From an uncultured Christensenellaceae bacterium (GTDB taxonomy: Bacteria > Bacillota_A > Clostridia > Christensenellales > UBA3700): a DNA stretch of 64,000 bases. The stretch spans positions 1 to 64,000 of the forward strand of contig CALWKT010000039.1 of NCBI GenBank assembly GCA_944381335.1, read 5' to 3'. This document shows positions 1 to 8,655 of this stretch, one piece after another; the stretch's first letter is position 1, and each line of letters starts with the position of its first letter. The notes below the pieces were generated by a model that was not told the origin of the DNA, did not search any database, and saw only the letters and a list, made by a program, of their open reading frames with translations. The translations under genes were made by a program, and so were the position numbers.

Positions 1-395
1 CCGTCGTGAAAAACGGCGTTAAAACGTCTTTTAAAACGATTTGAAGCATATATTTTGCAATTCAAAACGGATTTATGGACAAAACGGTTGAATAAAATTT
101 TCATTATTCATCAGACGCCGTAAAAAAGAAAGAGAGCTATCCGATTCCTCGGATAGCTCCCTTCCTTTATTATATGATAAGGGGGAAAATTATGAGCTCT
201 TTTATTTACAGTTTGCATTCTATCACCGACTTGAAATTTTGTCAATAGTTTTTTGCAACTTTTTTAAAAAATTTTTTGTCAGTGTCTTTTGCCCTCTTTT
301 TTGCATATTTTTATTAAAGGAAGATTAAAAATATGCACTTTTTATCACGATAAACCGTCAAAAAACGCCAAATCGTGTATTATTACAAATCGTTT
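1..395. other. Gene-free left edge
   Basis: No convincing coding frame was seen here. The stretch holds one strong hairpin terminator (listed separately) and an A/T-rich segment around 240-300 with long T and A runs. It is the 3' flank of the leftward pyrimidine/aminotransferase gene string; what lies left of base 1 is unknown. Confidence 0.6.
134..159 (-). terminator. Rho-independent terminator of the aminotransferase end of the pyr string
   Basis: An 11-bp perfect stem (134-144 with 149-159) with a TTCC loop. Read on the minus strand it is followed by a T-rich tract (the complement of the A-run at 123-131), so it best serves the leftward genes. The plus-strand tail is only moderately T-rich, so weak bidirectional action is possible. 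It lies about 240 bases past the aminotransferase stop codon. Confidence 0.8.
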
Positions 396-1583
396 TTAAA
401 GCACGCCTCTCTTTTTCAGGAAATTTTCTATCCTGTCCATCGCCCTTTTCAGGTCCTCAAGAGAGTATGCGTAGCTTATCCTTATAAAGTCCTTGCCGGA
501 ATCTCCGAAAGCGCCTCCCGGAACAACTGCGACTTTCTGATCCTGAAGCAGTTCTTCCGCGAACTGTTCTCCGTCGAGACCCGTAACGGAAACGCAAGGG
601 AACACGTAGAACGCGCCCTTGGGTTCAAAGCAGGTCAGTTTCATATCGTTGAGTCTTTTCACAAGAAATCTTCTTCTGACGTCGTACTGACTTCTCATCT
701 CCTCGACAGCCGCGAAATTGTCTTCAAAAGCGGTGTTCAGCGCATTCAGCGCCGCGTACTGAGCGGCAGTCGGCGCACACATTATTATATATTGATGTAT
801 CTTCAGCATCTGTTTGCTGAGTTCCCCGGGCGCGCAGTAATATCCCAGTCTCCAGCCCGTCATCGCGAAAGCCTTGCTGAAACCGTTGATGAGTATAGTG
901 CGCTCTCTCATTCCGTCAAGCGAAGCGACCGAAACGTGGCGTGCGTCGCCGTAAGTAAGCTCAGCGTAGATCTCGTCCGATATCGCTATTATGTCGTGCT
1001 TTTTGATTACTTCTGCGATCGCTTCAAGCTGCGGCTTCGTCATTATCGCGCCGGTCGGGTTGTTGGGAAAAGGCAGTATCACCGCTTTCGTGCGCGGAGT
1101 GATCGCCGCCTCCAGCGCCTCTGCGGTGAGGATGAAATTGTCCTCCACTCTGCACGGCGCGCTTACCGGCACCGCGTCGCAAAGCGCAACGCCGGGAGCG
1201 TAAGAAACGTATGACGGCTCCGGGATTATCACCTCGTCTCCGGCGTTTGCAAGCGTCCTGACCGCAAGGTATATCGCCTCGCTCGCGCCCTCGGTCATAA
1301 TAACTTCGTCCTTGGGGTCGTACTTTACGCCGAAACGCAGGTCAACGTATTTCGCGACCGCTTCTCTCAGTTGCAGAAGACCGCTGTTGGACGTATATTG
1401 CGTAATGCCCTTCCTTATGCTCTGGACAGCCGCTTCTCTCGCTTCCCACGGCGTGACGAAATCGGGTTCGCCGACGCCTAAAGATATGACGTCCTTATAC
1501 ATAGCCGCAACGTCGAAAAATTTTCTTATGCCCGAAGGCTTGATGTTTTTTACGACGTCGCTCACGTGTTTGTCGTAATTCAT
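396..1583 (-). CDS. PLP-dependent class I/II aminotransferase (aspartate/aromatic type)
   Basis: A 395-residue fold-type I PLP aminotransferase that moves an amino group between an amino acid and a 2-oxo acid in the cytosol. The family NNPTG motif is at residues 174-178, the SDEIY segment near 202-206, and the PLP-binding lysine is Lys237 in SKAFAMTGWR, followed by the conserved GWRLG arginine region. Length is normal for AspC/PatA-like enzymes. The ATG overlaps the stop of the upstream Lrp/AsnC gene by 4 bases, so the two are translationally coupled, which suggests the regulator senses a substrate or product of this enzyme. Exact substrate cannot be read from sequence; aspartate, aromatic or branched substrates are all possible. 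Confidence 0.9.
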   Translation of the reverse strand: MNYDKHVSDVVKNIKPSGIRKFFDVAAMYKDVISLGVGEPDFVTPWEAREAAVQSIRKGITQYTSNSGLLQLREAVAKYVDLRFGVKYDPKDEVIMTEGASEAIYLAVRTLANAGDEVIIPEPSYVSYAPGVALCDAVPVSAPCRVEDNFILTAEALEAAITPRTKAVILPFPNNPTGAIMTKPQLEAIAEVIKKHDIIAISDEIYAELTYGDARHVSVASLDGMRERTILINGFSKAFAMTGWRLGYYCAPGELSKQMLKIHQYIIMCAPTAAQYAALNALNTAFEDNFAAVEEMRSQYDVRRRFLVKRLNDMKLTCFEPKGAFYVFPCVSVTGLDGEQFAEELLQDQKVAVVPGGAFGDSGKDFIRISYAYSLEDLKRAMDRIENFLKKRGVL

Positions 1584-2068
1584 ACTATCTCTTCTCTCTT
1601 TATCCCGTCGCGTTTTTCAAGGACCACGCCTTCCGCCTTGTACTTCTTAAGAATAAAGTGGGTCGCAGTGGACGTGACGTCTTTGAGCACGGAAAGTCTT
1701 TCAGTTACAAAACGAGAGACTTCGCGCAGATTCTTGCCCTCTACGATGACCGTGAGATCGTAACTTCCGCTCATAAGGTATACGTCTTTTACTTCGTCGA
1801 ACTTGTAGATGTCGCGCGCGATCGCGTCGAAGCCGTCGCGCATCTGCGGAGTGACTTTGACTTCGATAAGCGCGGTCACCGCGTCCGAATCCAGTTTTTC
1901 GGTATTGCACAGCACTGTGTATTTCGCGATCACGCCGTCCTCTTCCATTGCGGCTATCCTCGCCTTTACGTCATCTTCGCCAAGTTCGCTCATCGCGGCG
2001 ATCTGCGCAGTCGTAAAACGGCTGTCCTCGCGCAGGATCGCGATTAACTGTTTGTCTTTCTTGTCCAT
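1580..2068 (-). CDS. Lrp/AsnC-family transcriptional regulator
   Basis: A 162-residue protein with an N-terminal winged helix-turn-helix (about residues 3-55) and a C-terminal RAM-type ligand-binding domain (about 65-145). Lrp/AsnC proteins form dimers or octamers, bind amino acids and control amino-acid metabolism. The ATG at 2068 is chosen because a GAGGTG ribosome site lies just upstream; the in-frame GTG nine bases earlier is part of that site. The stop overlaps the aminotransferase ATG by four bases. The ABC-F stop is 13 bases upstream, so it may also be expressed from that transcript. Ligand and targets are unknown. Confidence 0.88.
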   Translation of the reverse strand: MDKKDKQLIAILREDSRFTTAQIAAMSELGEDDVKARIAAMEEDGVIAKYTVLCNTEKLDSDAVTALIEVKVTPQMRDGFDAIARDIYKFDEVKDVYLMSGSYDLTVIVEGKNLREVSRFVTERLSVLKDVTSTATHFILKKYKAEGVVLEKRDGIKREEIV

Positions 2069-2081
2069 GATCTTCACCTCA

Positions 2082-3653
2082 TCAGATAGTTTCGAGATAT
2101 TCTTCGTAGGTAGTCAGCTTGTCGAACGTCTTCGTACCGTTGATTTCTATTATCCTGTTTGCGACCGTCTGCATAAGCTCCTGGTCGTGAGTTGCGAAAA
2201 GACAGCAACCCTTAAAGTTTATCATACCCTTGTTGAGCGCGGTTATCGCCTCCAGATCGAGATGGTTGGTCGGCTCGTCGAGAATGAGCACGTTGCCCGC
2301 GATCAGCATTGCGCGCGCAAGCATGCAACGCACCTTTTCGCCGCCGCTCAGCACTTTCGCGCTCTTTTTCACCTCGTCGCCCGAGAAAAGCATCCTTCCC
2401 AGCCAGCTTCTCAGATAGCTCTCGGTATGGTCTTTAGAGAAGCGGTTTATCCACTCGACGAGGTTCATATTGCAACCGTCGAAAAATTCGTCGAAATTCT
2501 GCGGCACGTAACTCAGCCTTACCGTCTTGCCCCACTCGAACTTGCCCGCGTCCGGCTCCTCGATGCCGTTGAGGATGTCGAACAGCATGGATACCGATGT
2601 GGATTTGTCTGACAAAAACGCGATCTTCTCGCCCTTCTGCACGGTAAAAGTGACGTTCTCGAAAAATCCTTTCTTGGTCAGTCCCTCGACTTTGAGTATT
2701 TCCTTGCCAAGGTCCTGTTCCATCTCGAAATTGATATAAGGATATTTTCTCATAGACGGCTTTATGTCTTCGAGAGTGAGTTTTTCCAGTTCCTTCTTTC
2801 TGGACGTCGCCTGTCTCGATTTGGACGCGTTGGCGGAGAAACGCGCGATAAATTCCTGAAGTTCCTTCGCTCTTGCTTCCGCCTTCTTGTTCGCTTCCTT
2901 CGCCTGCCTTTGCAGGAGCTGGTTGGTCTCGTACCAGAAATCGTAGTTGCCCACGTACATGTTTATCTGACCGTAGTCCACGTCGCAGATATGCGTGCAG
3001 ACCTTGTTCAGGAAGTGACGGTTGTGCGAGACGATGATCAGCGTGTTCTTGAAGTCCATCAAAAACTTTTCCAGCCACATAATGCTCTTCGCGTCCAGGT
3101 TGTTGGTCGGCTCGTCAAGTATGAGTATGTCGGGATTGCCGAAAAGCGCCTGCGCGAGAAGTATCTTGACCTTTTGCTTGCCGTCCAGTTCGCTCATCAG
3201 CTTTTCGTGATACTCTTCTCCGAATTTCAGCTCGTTGAGCAGAGACGCCGCTTCGCTTTCCGCTTCCCAGCCGCCCAGCTCCGCGAACTCGTTTTCAAGC
3301 TCCGAAGCCCTGATGCCGTCCTCTTCCGAAAAGTCCTCTTTCATGTAAAGCGCGTCCTTTTCGTCCATTATGTCGACAAGGCGTTTATGCCCTAAAAGCA
3401 CCGTACGCATGACGGTGCAGTTGTCAAAGTCGTTCTGGTTCTGGTGCAGAACGCTTATGCGCTGTCCTTTTCCTATCGAAACCGTTCCTCTGGTCGGTTC
3501 GAGTTCCCCGGAAAGGATTTTAAGAAAGGTGGATTTTCCGGCGCCGTTCGCGCCGATAACGCCGTAGCAGTTGCCGTCTGTAAACTTCAGGTTCACATCC
3601 TCGAAAAGTTTTCTTCCACCGAACTGCAAATACAAATCTGTTACCTGTATCAT
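2082..3653 (-). CDS. ABC-F family ATPase (YkpA/YbiT-like)
   Basis: A 523-residue protein with two ATP-binding cassettes and no membrane domain, so it belongs to the ABC-F class, which acts on ribosomes rather than as a transporter. The first cassette has a full Walker A (GANGAGKST, 34-42) and a Walker B ending DEPTNNLD; its signature is the altered LDGKQK. The second cassette has a good signature (LSGGEK) and DEPTNHLD but a degenerate Walker A (SDKSTSVS, no GK[ST]). This pattern resembles the YkpA/YbiT branch from memory. A charged linker sits between the cassettes. No antibiotic-resistance role can be read from the sequence. A ribosome site AAGGAG precedes the ATG. Confidence 0.9.
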   Translation of the reverse strand: MIQVTDLYLQFGGRKLFEDVNLKFTDGNCYGVIGANGAGKSTFLKILSGELEPTRGTVSIGKGQRISVLHQNQNDFDNCTVMRTVLLGHKRLVDIMDEKDALYMKEDFSEEDGIRASELENEFAELGGWEAESEAASLLNELKFGEEYHEKLMSELDGKQKVKILLAQALFGNPDILILDEPTNNLDAKSIMWLEKFLMDFKNTLIIVSHNRHFLNKVCTHICDVDYGQINMYVGNYDFWYETNQLLQRQAKEANKKAEARAKELQEFIARFSANASKSRQATSRKKELEKLTLEDIKPSMRKYPYINFEMEQDLGKEILKVEGLTKKGFFENVTFTVQKGEKIAFLSDKSTSVSMLFDILNGIEEPDAGKFEWGKTVRLSYVPQNFDEFFDGCNMNLVEWINRFSKDHTESYLRSWLGRMLFSGDEVKKSAKVLSGGEKVRCMLARAMLIAGNVLILDEPTNHLDLEAITALNKGMINFKGCCLFATHDQELMQTVANRIIEINGTKTFDKLTTYEEYLETI

Positions 3654-3662
3654 TTCTTCTCC

Positions 3663-4169
3663 TTAAGAAAGGTTGTTATCGTTTTCTATCATACTGCCCA
3701 GCCTGATCTCCGCTCTTTTGTAGGTGAGAAAGCTGACAGCCATACTGCGCTCCGTCATGAACGCGAGTTTTATCTCCTTGGTTTCGCCTGCGCCGATCTC
3801 CGTCTTTCCGGTCGTGATCGTGCTGTCGCCGGAAATTCCCGTGTCCGTCGGACTTATGCCGTCCAGCTCAAAATCGTAAGGATCGAGAGTGAAATCCTTT
3901 TCAGCCGCGACTTCTACCGTGATCACCGCGTACACGTTCCCGGTATCCGCGATCCCTTGCACCGACACGTCAGTGACGGTAACGGTCGCTTTCCCGGCGT
4001 CGTACGGCTGACCTATGTCCAGATTGACGGTCTCCTCACAGCTTCTGACCGCAAGCGCCGTAATTATCACCGCAGCGATGACCAGCACCGTGAGTATCAC
4101 AAGTCCCGCAAAGCGCAGTCTTTTCTTTTTCTTTTCCGCCTGCAAAGCGGCTTGTTTATCTGAGTTCAT
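3663..4169 (-). CDS. Membrane-anchored extracellular protein, DUF4352-like
   Basis: A 168-residue protein with a short lysine-rich cytosolic N terminus, one hydrophobic helix (about 22-44) and an outside domain of beta-strand character resembling DUF4352/immunoglobulin-like modules. There is no lipobox and no cleavage site is evident, so it is probably a single-pass anchored protein. Its start overlaps the 3' end of the upstream amidohydrolase gene by 14 bases, and the ABC-F gene follows after 9 bases, so it is cotranscribed with both. Function is unknown; the family is often found on Gram-positive cell surfaces. Confidence 0.65.
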   Translation of the reverse strand: MNSDKQAALQAEKKKKRLRFAGLVILTVLVIAAVIITALAVRSCEETVNLDIGQPYDAGKATVTVTDVSVQGIADTGNVYAVITVEVAAEKDFTLDPYDFELDGISPTDTGISGDSTITTGKTEIGAGETKEIKLAFMTERSMAVSFLTYKRAEIRLGSMIENDNNLS

Positions 4170-5433
4170 TTTTTATCCTGTCCGCCGCGGCGTTGCACTT
4201 TTCAACGAGCGCGTCGTAGTCTTCGCCGTACGTAAGCTGCCCGTTTTCGTAAACGATTTTTCCGCCCGCGACGGTCATCTTCACGTTTTGTCTGCCGCCT
4301 GCGTAGACGAGATTCGCGGCGATATCGGTATGAGGCTGCATGTTGGGCGCGCTCAGATCTGTCACCGTCATATCCGCAAGCGCTCCGATATAAAGCCCGT
4401 CTGCGTTTTCAAGCCCGAAAGCCCTGCCGCTCACCGCCGCGCGGTAAACGTCTTTCGCGCTGACCGCTGCCGCGTCGTTCAGCAGGTATTTCTGCAACAC
4501 TGTCGCAAGATAGGTCTCTCTGAACATATCGAGAGCGTTGTTGCTCGCCGCGCCGTCTGTACCCACGCCGACGGTCACGCCCGCGTCGATAAGTTTTTTG
4601 AGCGGAGCTATGCCGCTCGCAAGCTTGAGGTTACTGCACGGACAAGTGACTGCCGAGACCCCGAGCTTCTTCATTATCTCAATGTCTTCGTCATCGACGT
4701 GCACGCAGTGGTATCCGGTGCCTCCGAGATCGAATATACCCTTTTCCGCAAGCAGTTTTACGGGAGATATGCCGTATTTTTCTTTGCACGAAGCGACTTC
4801 AGCCGCCGTCTCTGAAAGATGAGTATGCACGGGAAGCGAAAACTTCTTCGAAAGGTCGGACACCGCCCTCAACGTTTCGTCCCCGCAGGTATACTGCGCG
4901 TGCATCGCGAGCGAATACTTTATCCTCGGCAGCCTGTCGAGCTTGCCTTTCAGTTCCTCAGCCCTCTTCACGATATCGTCGTAGCCGCCGTCGAAATCGA
5001 AAATGCCGCTGCCGATATACGCGCCGAAACCGGTATCCGCGAACGCCTGTGCGACTGCCTCGGTATGTCCGTACATTTCCGAGCAATACGTAATGCCGCC
5101 TGCGTAATATTCCGCTACCGCGAGCCTGGTGAAATAATAACAGTCCTCGTCGGTGAGTTTTCCTTCGGCAGGGAACACCTGCTTGTACAGCCAGTCGTTG
5201 AGCGGCATGTCCTCCGCGCGCGAGCGCAGGAAGGTCATCGGGGAATGAGTATGCGCGTCCTTGAAAGACGGCGCGAGAAGATCGCCTTTCAGATCGATCT
5301 CCCTGTCCCAGTCCTGCCAGTCAAGCGTGGATACCGGAGACAGATAAACAATCCTGTCCCCGTCAGTGCGAAGTTCGCCGTCTATAACGCCGTCCGGCGT
5401 AAGTATCTTGCCGTTAAAAAACCTCAGTTTCAT
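4156..5433 (-). CDS. Amidohydrolase of the MTA/SAH deaminase (TrzN/AtzA/MtaD-like) family
   Basis: A 425-residue metal-dependent hydrolase with the expected metal ligands in order: HTHS near residue 61, HAQYT mid-protein, HTHLSE, a histidine in HCVHVDD, and GTDGAASNN. This family removes amino groups from purine-ring compounds such as S-adenosylhomocysteine, 5'-methylthioadenosine or guanine. Placement directly downstream of a purine nucleoside phosphorylase fits purine or SAH salvage. Substrate choice within the family is not decidable from motifs alone. ATG at 5433; a small UUCG-capped hairpin (5446-5459) sits just upstream of the start on the transcript and may be a processing or stability element. 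Confidence 0.85.
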   Translation of the reverse strand: MKLRFFNGKILTPDGVIDGELRTDGDRIVYLSPVSTLDWQDWDREIDLKGDLLAPSFKDAHTHSPMTFLRSRAEDMPLNDWLYKQVFPAEGKLTDEDCYYFTRLAVAEYYAGGITYCSEMYGHTEAVAQAFADTGFGAYIGSGIFDFDGGYDDIVKRAEELKGKLDRLPRIKYSLAMHAQYTCGDETLRAVSDLSKKFSLPVHTHLSETAAEVASCKEKYGISPVKLLAEKGIFDLGGTGYHCVHVDDEDIEIMKKLGVSAVTCPCSNLKLASGIAPLKKLIDAGVTVGVGTDGAASNNALDMFRETYLATVLQKYLLNDAAAVSAKDVYRAAVSGRAFGLENADGLYIGALADMTVTDLSAPNMQPHTDIAANLVYAGGRQNVKMTVAGGKIVYENGQLTYGEDYDALVEKCNAAADRIKNELR

Positions 5434-5516
5434 ACCTTACCGTTGCCGCCCGAAGGCGGATTTTGCGGAGCGGGAAATCTCATGAACGTGATTTTCCCTG
5501 CCCGTGTGCGTAAAAC

Positions 5517-6335
5517 TTATTTATTGGACGCCAGCTGGACCACTTCTTTTATTATCGCGCCGAGTTTGCCGACAACCTTTACGCTCTCTGCCTGCACGTC
5601 CAGATGGCTGAGCTTTTCACCGCTAAGTCCCGCCGCCTTGTTGCTTATGAACGAAAGCCCGAGCACTTTTATGCCCATATGCACCGCCGCTATCGTCTCG
5701 ATAGCGGTGCTCATGCCCACAGCGTCCGCGCCCATAGCGCGCGCCATGCGTATTTCGGCGGGAGTCTCGAAGTTGGGACCGGTGAACTGGATGTAGACGC
5801 CCTCTTTCAGATCTACGCCGGCTTTCTTTGCCGCCTGCCGCGCGATCTCCCTCAGAGACGGGTCGTAAGCTTCAGTCATATCGGGAAACCTGTCGCCGTA
5901 AGAAGGATCGTTCCTGCCGATAAGCGGAGACGGAACAAGCGAAATATGATCTGTTATCATCATGATGTCGCCTGTGTTCAGATCCTCTCTTATGCCGCCG
6001 GACGCATTGGTAAGGATAAGCGCTTTTACGCCCATCCTGATCATCAGACGTATCGGAAGCACCGCCTCCTGAGGCGTGTATCCTTCGTAATAATGCACTC
6101 TGCCCTGCATCACGACCACCGGAACGCGGTTGATATAGCCGAAAACGAATCTTCCGCTGTGTCCCTCGACCGTGGAAGTGGGCATCCCCTGTATGCTGTC
6201 GAAAGGAACGCTGTAAACGCTTTCGATATTCTCGGCGATCGCTCCCAGTCCGCTGCCGAGCACAAGCCCTATCTGTGGCTTGAAATCCACTCTGTTGCGC
6301 AGGCTGGAATACGCTTTCTCTACTCTCTTCCACAT
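5517..6335 (-). CDS. punA: Purine nucleoside phosphorylase (class II, trimeric type)
   Basis: A 272-residue enzyme that splits purine nucleosides with phosphate into base and ribose-1-phosphate. Visible family signatures are GSGLG near the N terminus (phosphate loop), GRVHYYEGY, TNASGGI, GPNFETPAEIR and GADAVGMSTAIE, followed by an Asn in SNKAAG that contacts the purine. Length and motifs match trimeric PunA/PNP rather than hexameric DeoD. It sits 7 bases downstream of pyrE and 83 bases before the deaminase gene, making a nucleotide-salvage extension of the pyr string. Confidence 0.92.
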   Translation of the reverse strand: MWKRVEKAYSSLRNRVDFKPQIGLVLGSGLGAIAENIESVYSVPFDSIQGMPTSTVEGHSGRFVFGYINRVPVVVMQGRVHYYEGYTPQEAVLPIRLMIRMGVKALILTNASGGIREDLNTGDIMMITDHISLVPSPLIGRNDPSYGDRFPDMTEAYDPSLREIARQAAKKAGVDLKEGVYIQFTGPNFETPAEIRMARAMGADAVGMSTAIETIAAVHMGIKVLGLSFISNKAAGLSGEKLSHLDVQAESVKVVGKLGAIIKEVVQLASNK

Positions 6336-6342
6336 AGGCGAC

Positions 6343-6933
6343 TCACTTGGTGAAGACTCTGGAACCGGGTTTGACCAGTTCTATCTTGCCTTCTTTGCAA
6401 AGGGGACATTCGTCCGGCTCGTACGACGTGATGTCCATGCTGATCAGGTTGACGAATTTTACGCCGAAATCCACCTTGCCGTTGCTTCTGTCAACGAGAG
6501 AGGCGACCGCCGTGACCTCGCCGCCCGCTTCTTTGACGAGCGCGATGACTTCTTTGACTGAGCCTCCCGTGGTAACGACGTCTTCGCAGACGACGAACTT
6601 CGTGCCCTTCTCGATCGTGAAGCCGCGGCGCAGAGTCATGACTCCGTTTTCTCTTTCGGCGAATATGTTGGGTTTGCCGAGCTGTCTCGCGACCTCGTAT
6701 CCCATCAGTATGCCGCCTATCGCCGGAGAGATCACCACGTCGACTTCAACGCCGGCGTCGGTCAGTTTTTCGGCGAGCGCCTTGCAGAGGGTCTCGCTTG
6801 CCTTGGGGTCAACGAAAACCTTCGCGCTCTGCATATAGGTGTCAGAGTGCCTTCCGGACGTAAGCTTGAAATGTCCTTTGAGTATAGCGCCTGTGCTGCG
6901 GTATACTTCGAGTGCTTGTTCTGTCGTCATCAT
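6343..6933 (-). CDS. pyrE: Orotate phosphoribosyltransferase
   Basis: A 196-residue PRTase that joins orotate to PRPP to give OMP. The PRPP-binding loop is visible in [13 protein letters not shown] (acidic pair followed by TTGG). [13 protein letters not shown] segment near residue 19-30 is the orotate-site region typical of the clostridial/archaeal PyrE type. A short cysteine pair (CPLC) lies near the C terminus. Two adjacent ATG codons begin the gene; the first (6933) has the better distance from the GGAGG site. It follows pyrD after 52 bases. Confidence 0.94.
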   Translation of the reverse strand: MMTTEQALEVYRSTGAILKGHFKLTSGRHSDTYMQSAKVFVDPKASETLCKALAEKLTDAGVEVDVVISPAIGGILMGYEVARQLGKPNIFAERENGVMTLRRGFTIEKGTKFVVCEDVVTTGGSVKEVIALVKEAGGEVTAVASLVDRSNGKVDFGVKFVNLISMDITSYEPDECPLCKEGKIELVKPGSRVFTK

Positions 6934-6985
6934 ATCTGTTTCCTCCGATTTTATTTAAATTTTTCCTGCCTGTGTCTGTAAAACG

Positions 6986-7894
6986 TCAATTCAGGATCAA
7001 CGTGCCGACCAGGTCGTTAATGTCCATGCCGTTTTCCTCAACGTATTTGCCAAGGTCTTTGACTATGTCGTACGCCGCGGTGGGATCAGTAAAGTTCGCC
7101 GTGCCGACCTGCACCGCGCGCGCTCCGCATATCATGAATTCGAGCACGTCCGTATAGCAGGTTATGCCGCCGAGACCTATTATCGGGATCTTTACCGCAT
7201 TGTAACATTCCCATACCATTTTCAGCGCGACCGGCTTCACGCAGGGACCGGACATACCGCCGTTGTTGTTGGTGAGTATCGGGCGCCTTGTCCTGTAGTT
7301 CACCGCCATGCCGGAAATGGTGTTTATCAGCGATACCGCGTCCGCGCCGCCCGCTTCAGCCGCTCTCGCGTTGTCCGCGATGCAGCTCACGTTGGGAGAC
7401 AGCTTGGTTATCACCGGTTTTTTGCATACGTTTTTGACTGCGCGCGTGACTTCCTCAACGTTTTTGGGAAGCACGCCGAAAGCCATGCCGCCCTGCTTGA
7501 CGTTGGGGCAGGATATGTTGAGTTCCACCATATCCGCGTGGCTGTCGTTTATCCTCTCGCCGATCGCTATGTAGTCCTCGAGAGTGGATCCCGCGATATT
7601 TGCGATCACGACGACGTCCTCTTCCGCCAGTCTCTTGTCGTCCTCGGCGAGATACTGCTCTATGCCGGGGTTCTGAAGTCCTACGCTGTTCAGCATACCG
7701 CCGTAAGTTTCCGCGACTCTCGGAGGCGGATTGCCTTCTCTCTTTTTAAGGGTCAGACCTTTCGTGCATATGCCGCCAAGCGCGGAAAGCGGATAAAATT
7801 CACCGTACTCCTTGCCGAAACCGAACGTGCCGCTCGCGGTGATTATCGGGTTTTTGAATTCGACGCCCGCGACGTTTACTTTCAGATTGCTCAT
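6986..7894 (-). CDS. pyrD: Dihydroorotate dehydrogenase B, FMN catalytic subunit
   Basis: A 302-residue class 1B enzyme that oxidises dihydroorotate to orotate. The catalytic cysteine is in NISCPNVKQGG; FMN/phosphate-binding glycine motifs (IGLGGI, then GARAVQVGTANF) occur near the C terminus. The 1B type works with PyrK, which is encoded immediately upstream with a 4-base ATGA overlap, so the heterotetramer subunits are translationally coupled. Electrons end on NAD+, consistent with an anaerobe. Confidence 0.95.
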   Translation of the reverse strand: MSNLKVNVAGVEFKNPIITASGTFGFGKEYGEFYPLSALGGICTKGLTLKKREGNPPPRVAETYGGMLNSVGLQNPGIEQYLAEDDKRLAEEDVVVIANIAGSTLEDYIAIGERINDSHADMVELNISCPNVKQGGMAFGVLPKNVEEVTRAVKNVCKKPVITKLSPNVSCIADNARAAEAGGADAVSLINTISGMAVNYRTRRPILTNNNGGMSGPCVKPVALKMVWECYNAVKIPIIGLGGITCYTDVLEFMICGARAVQVGTANFTDPTAAYDIVKDLGKYVEENGMDINDLVGTLILN

Positions 7895-8655
7895 AACACC
7901 ACCTCGTCAAGACGGAATACCGGTCCGTCCTTGCACACCCTGACGTAGCCCTCTCCGTCCGCGCGTCTCACCTTGCAGTTGCAGACGAGGCAGGCGCCTA
8001 TGCCGCAACCCATGCGCTGTTCGAGAGAAACGTAAACGGGAACGTCCACGCCCTCAAAGCATTTCGCGACCGCCCTGTACATGACCTCCGGACCGCAGAC
8101 GAAGATCTCGTCCGGCTTTATGAAGTCCGCCGCCTCTCTCGCGACCGTCGTAACGAAGCCTTTCTTGCCGTAGCTGCCGTCGTCCGTCGCCACCGTCACC
8201 GAAGCGCATTTTGCCGCCAGTTCTTTTTCAAGCGCTACTTTGCCCGCGTTTGCAAACCCGATATAAGCGTGGAATTCCTTGTCCGGATTCGCGGTCACGA
8301 CTGCGGGAAGGACCGCCGTGCCCATACCGCCGCCGATCAGCATTATTTTTCTGCCCTTGGGCACGTAGCCGTTGCCGAGAGGCAGAAGTACGTTCAGTCT
8401 GTCGCCCTCTTTCACCCGGGTAAGCTCCTTTGTGCCGCCGCCGACGACTGCGTAACATACGTCCGCAGTCTTCTTTTCCGCGTCGAAATCGCAGATGCAG
8501 AACGGACGTCTCAATATCTTGCTTTTATCGGGCAGTTTTATATCGAGAAACTGCGCGCCCTTTATCTCTTCGAGATCTTCGAAGCGCAGGGTCATATACC
8601 ATATCCCGTCCGCTACGGGCGCATTGGAGACCACGGTCGCTGTTCTGTCTTTCAT
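7891..8655 (-). CDS. pyrK: Dihydroorotate dehydrogenase B, electron-transfer subunit
   Basis: A 254-residue flavin/iron-sulfur reductase of the ferredoxin-NADP reductase superfamily. An FAD-binding barrel (about 1-95, with RPFCICD as flavin contact) is followed by an NAD-binding half (GGGMGTAVLP) and a C-terminal [2Fe-2S] loop with four cysteines in the pattern C-4-C-2-C-n-C (GCGIGACLVC ... VC). The longer upstream extension of the frame is rejected: the ATG at 8655 overlaps the pyrF stop by four bases and gives the usual PyrK N terminus. It passes electrons from PyrD to NAD+. Confidence 0.94.
   Translation of the reverse strand: MKDRTATVVSNAPVADGIWYMTLRFEDLEEIKGAQFLDIKLPDKSKILRRPFCICDFDAEKKTADVCYAVVGGGTKELTRVKEGDRLNVLLPLGNGYVPKGRKIMLIGGGMGTAVLPAVVTANPDKEFHAYIGFANAGKVALEKELAAKCASVTVATDDGSYGKKGFVTTVAREAADFIKPDEIFVCGPEVMYRAVAKCFEGVDVPVYVSLEQRMGCGIGACLVCNCKVRRADGEGYVRVCKDGPVFRLDEVVL

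Noticed and set aside
2082..3653. Calling the ABC-F gene an antibiotic-resistance factor.
   Set aside because: The motif pattern resembles housekeeping YkpA/YbiT-like members, and no resistance-type interdomain arm could be identified by eye.
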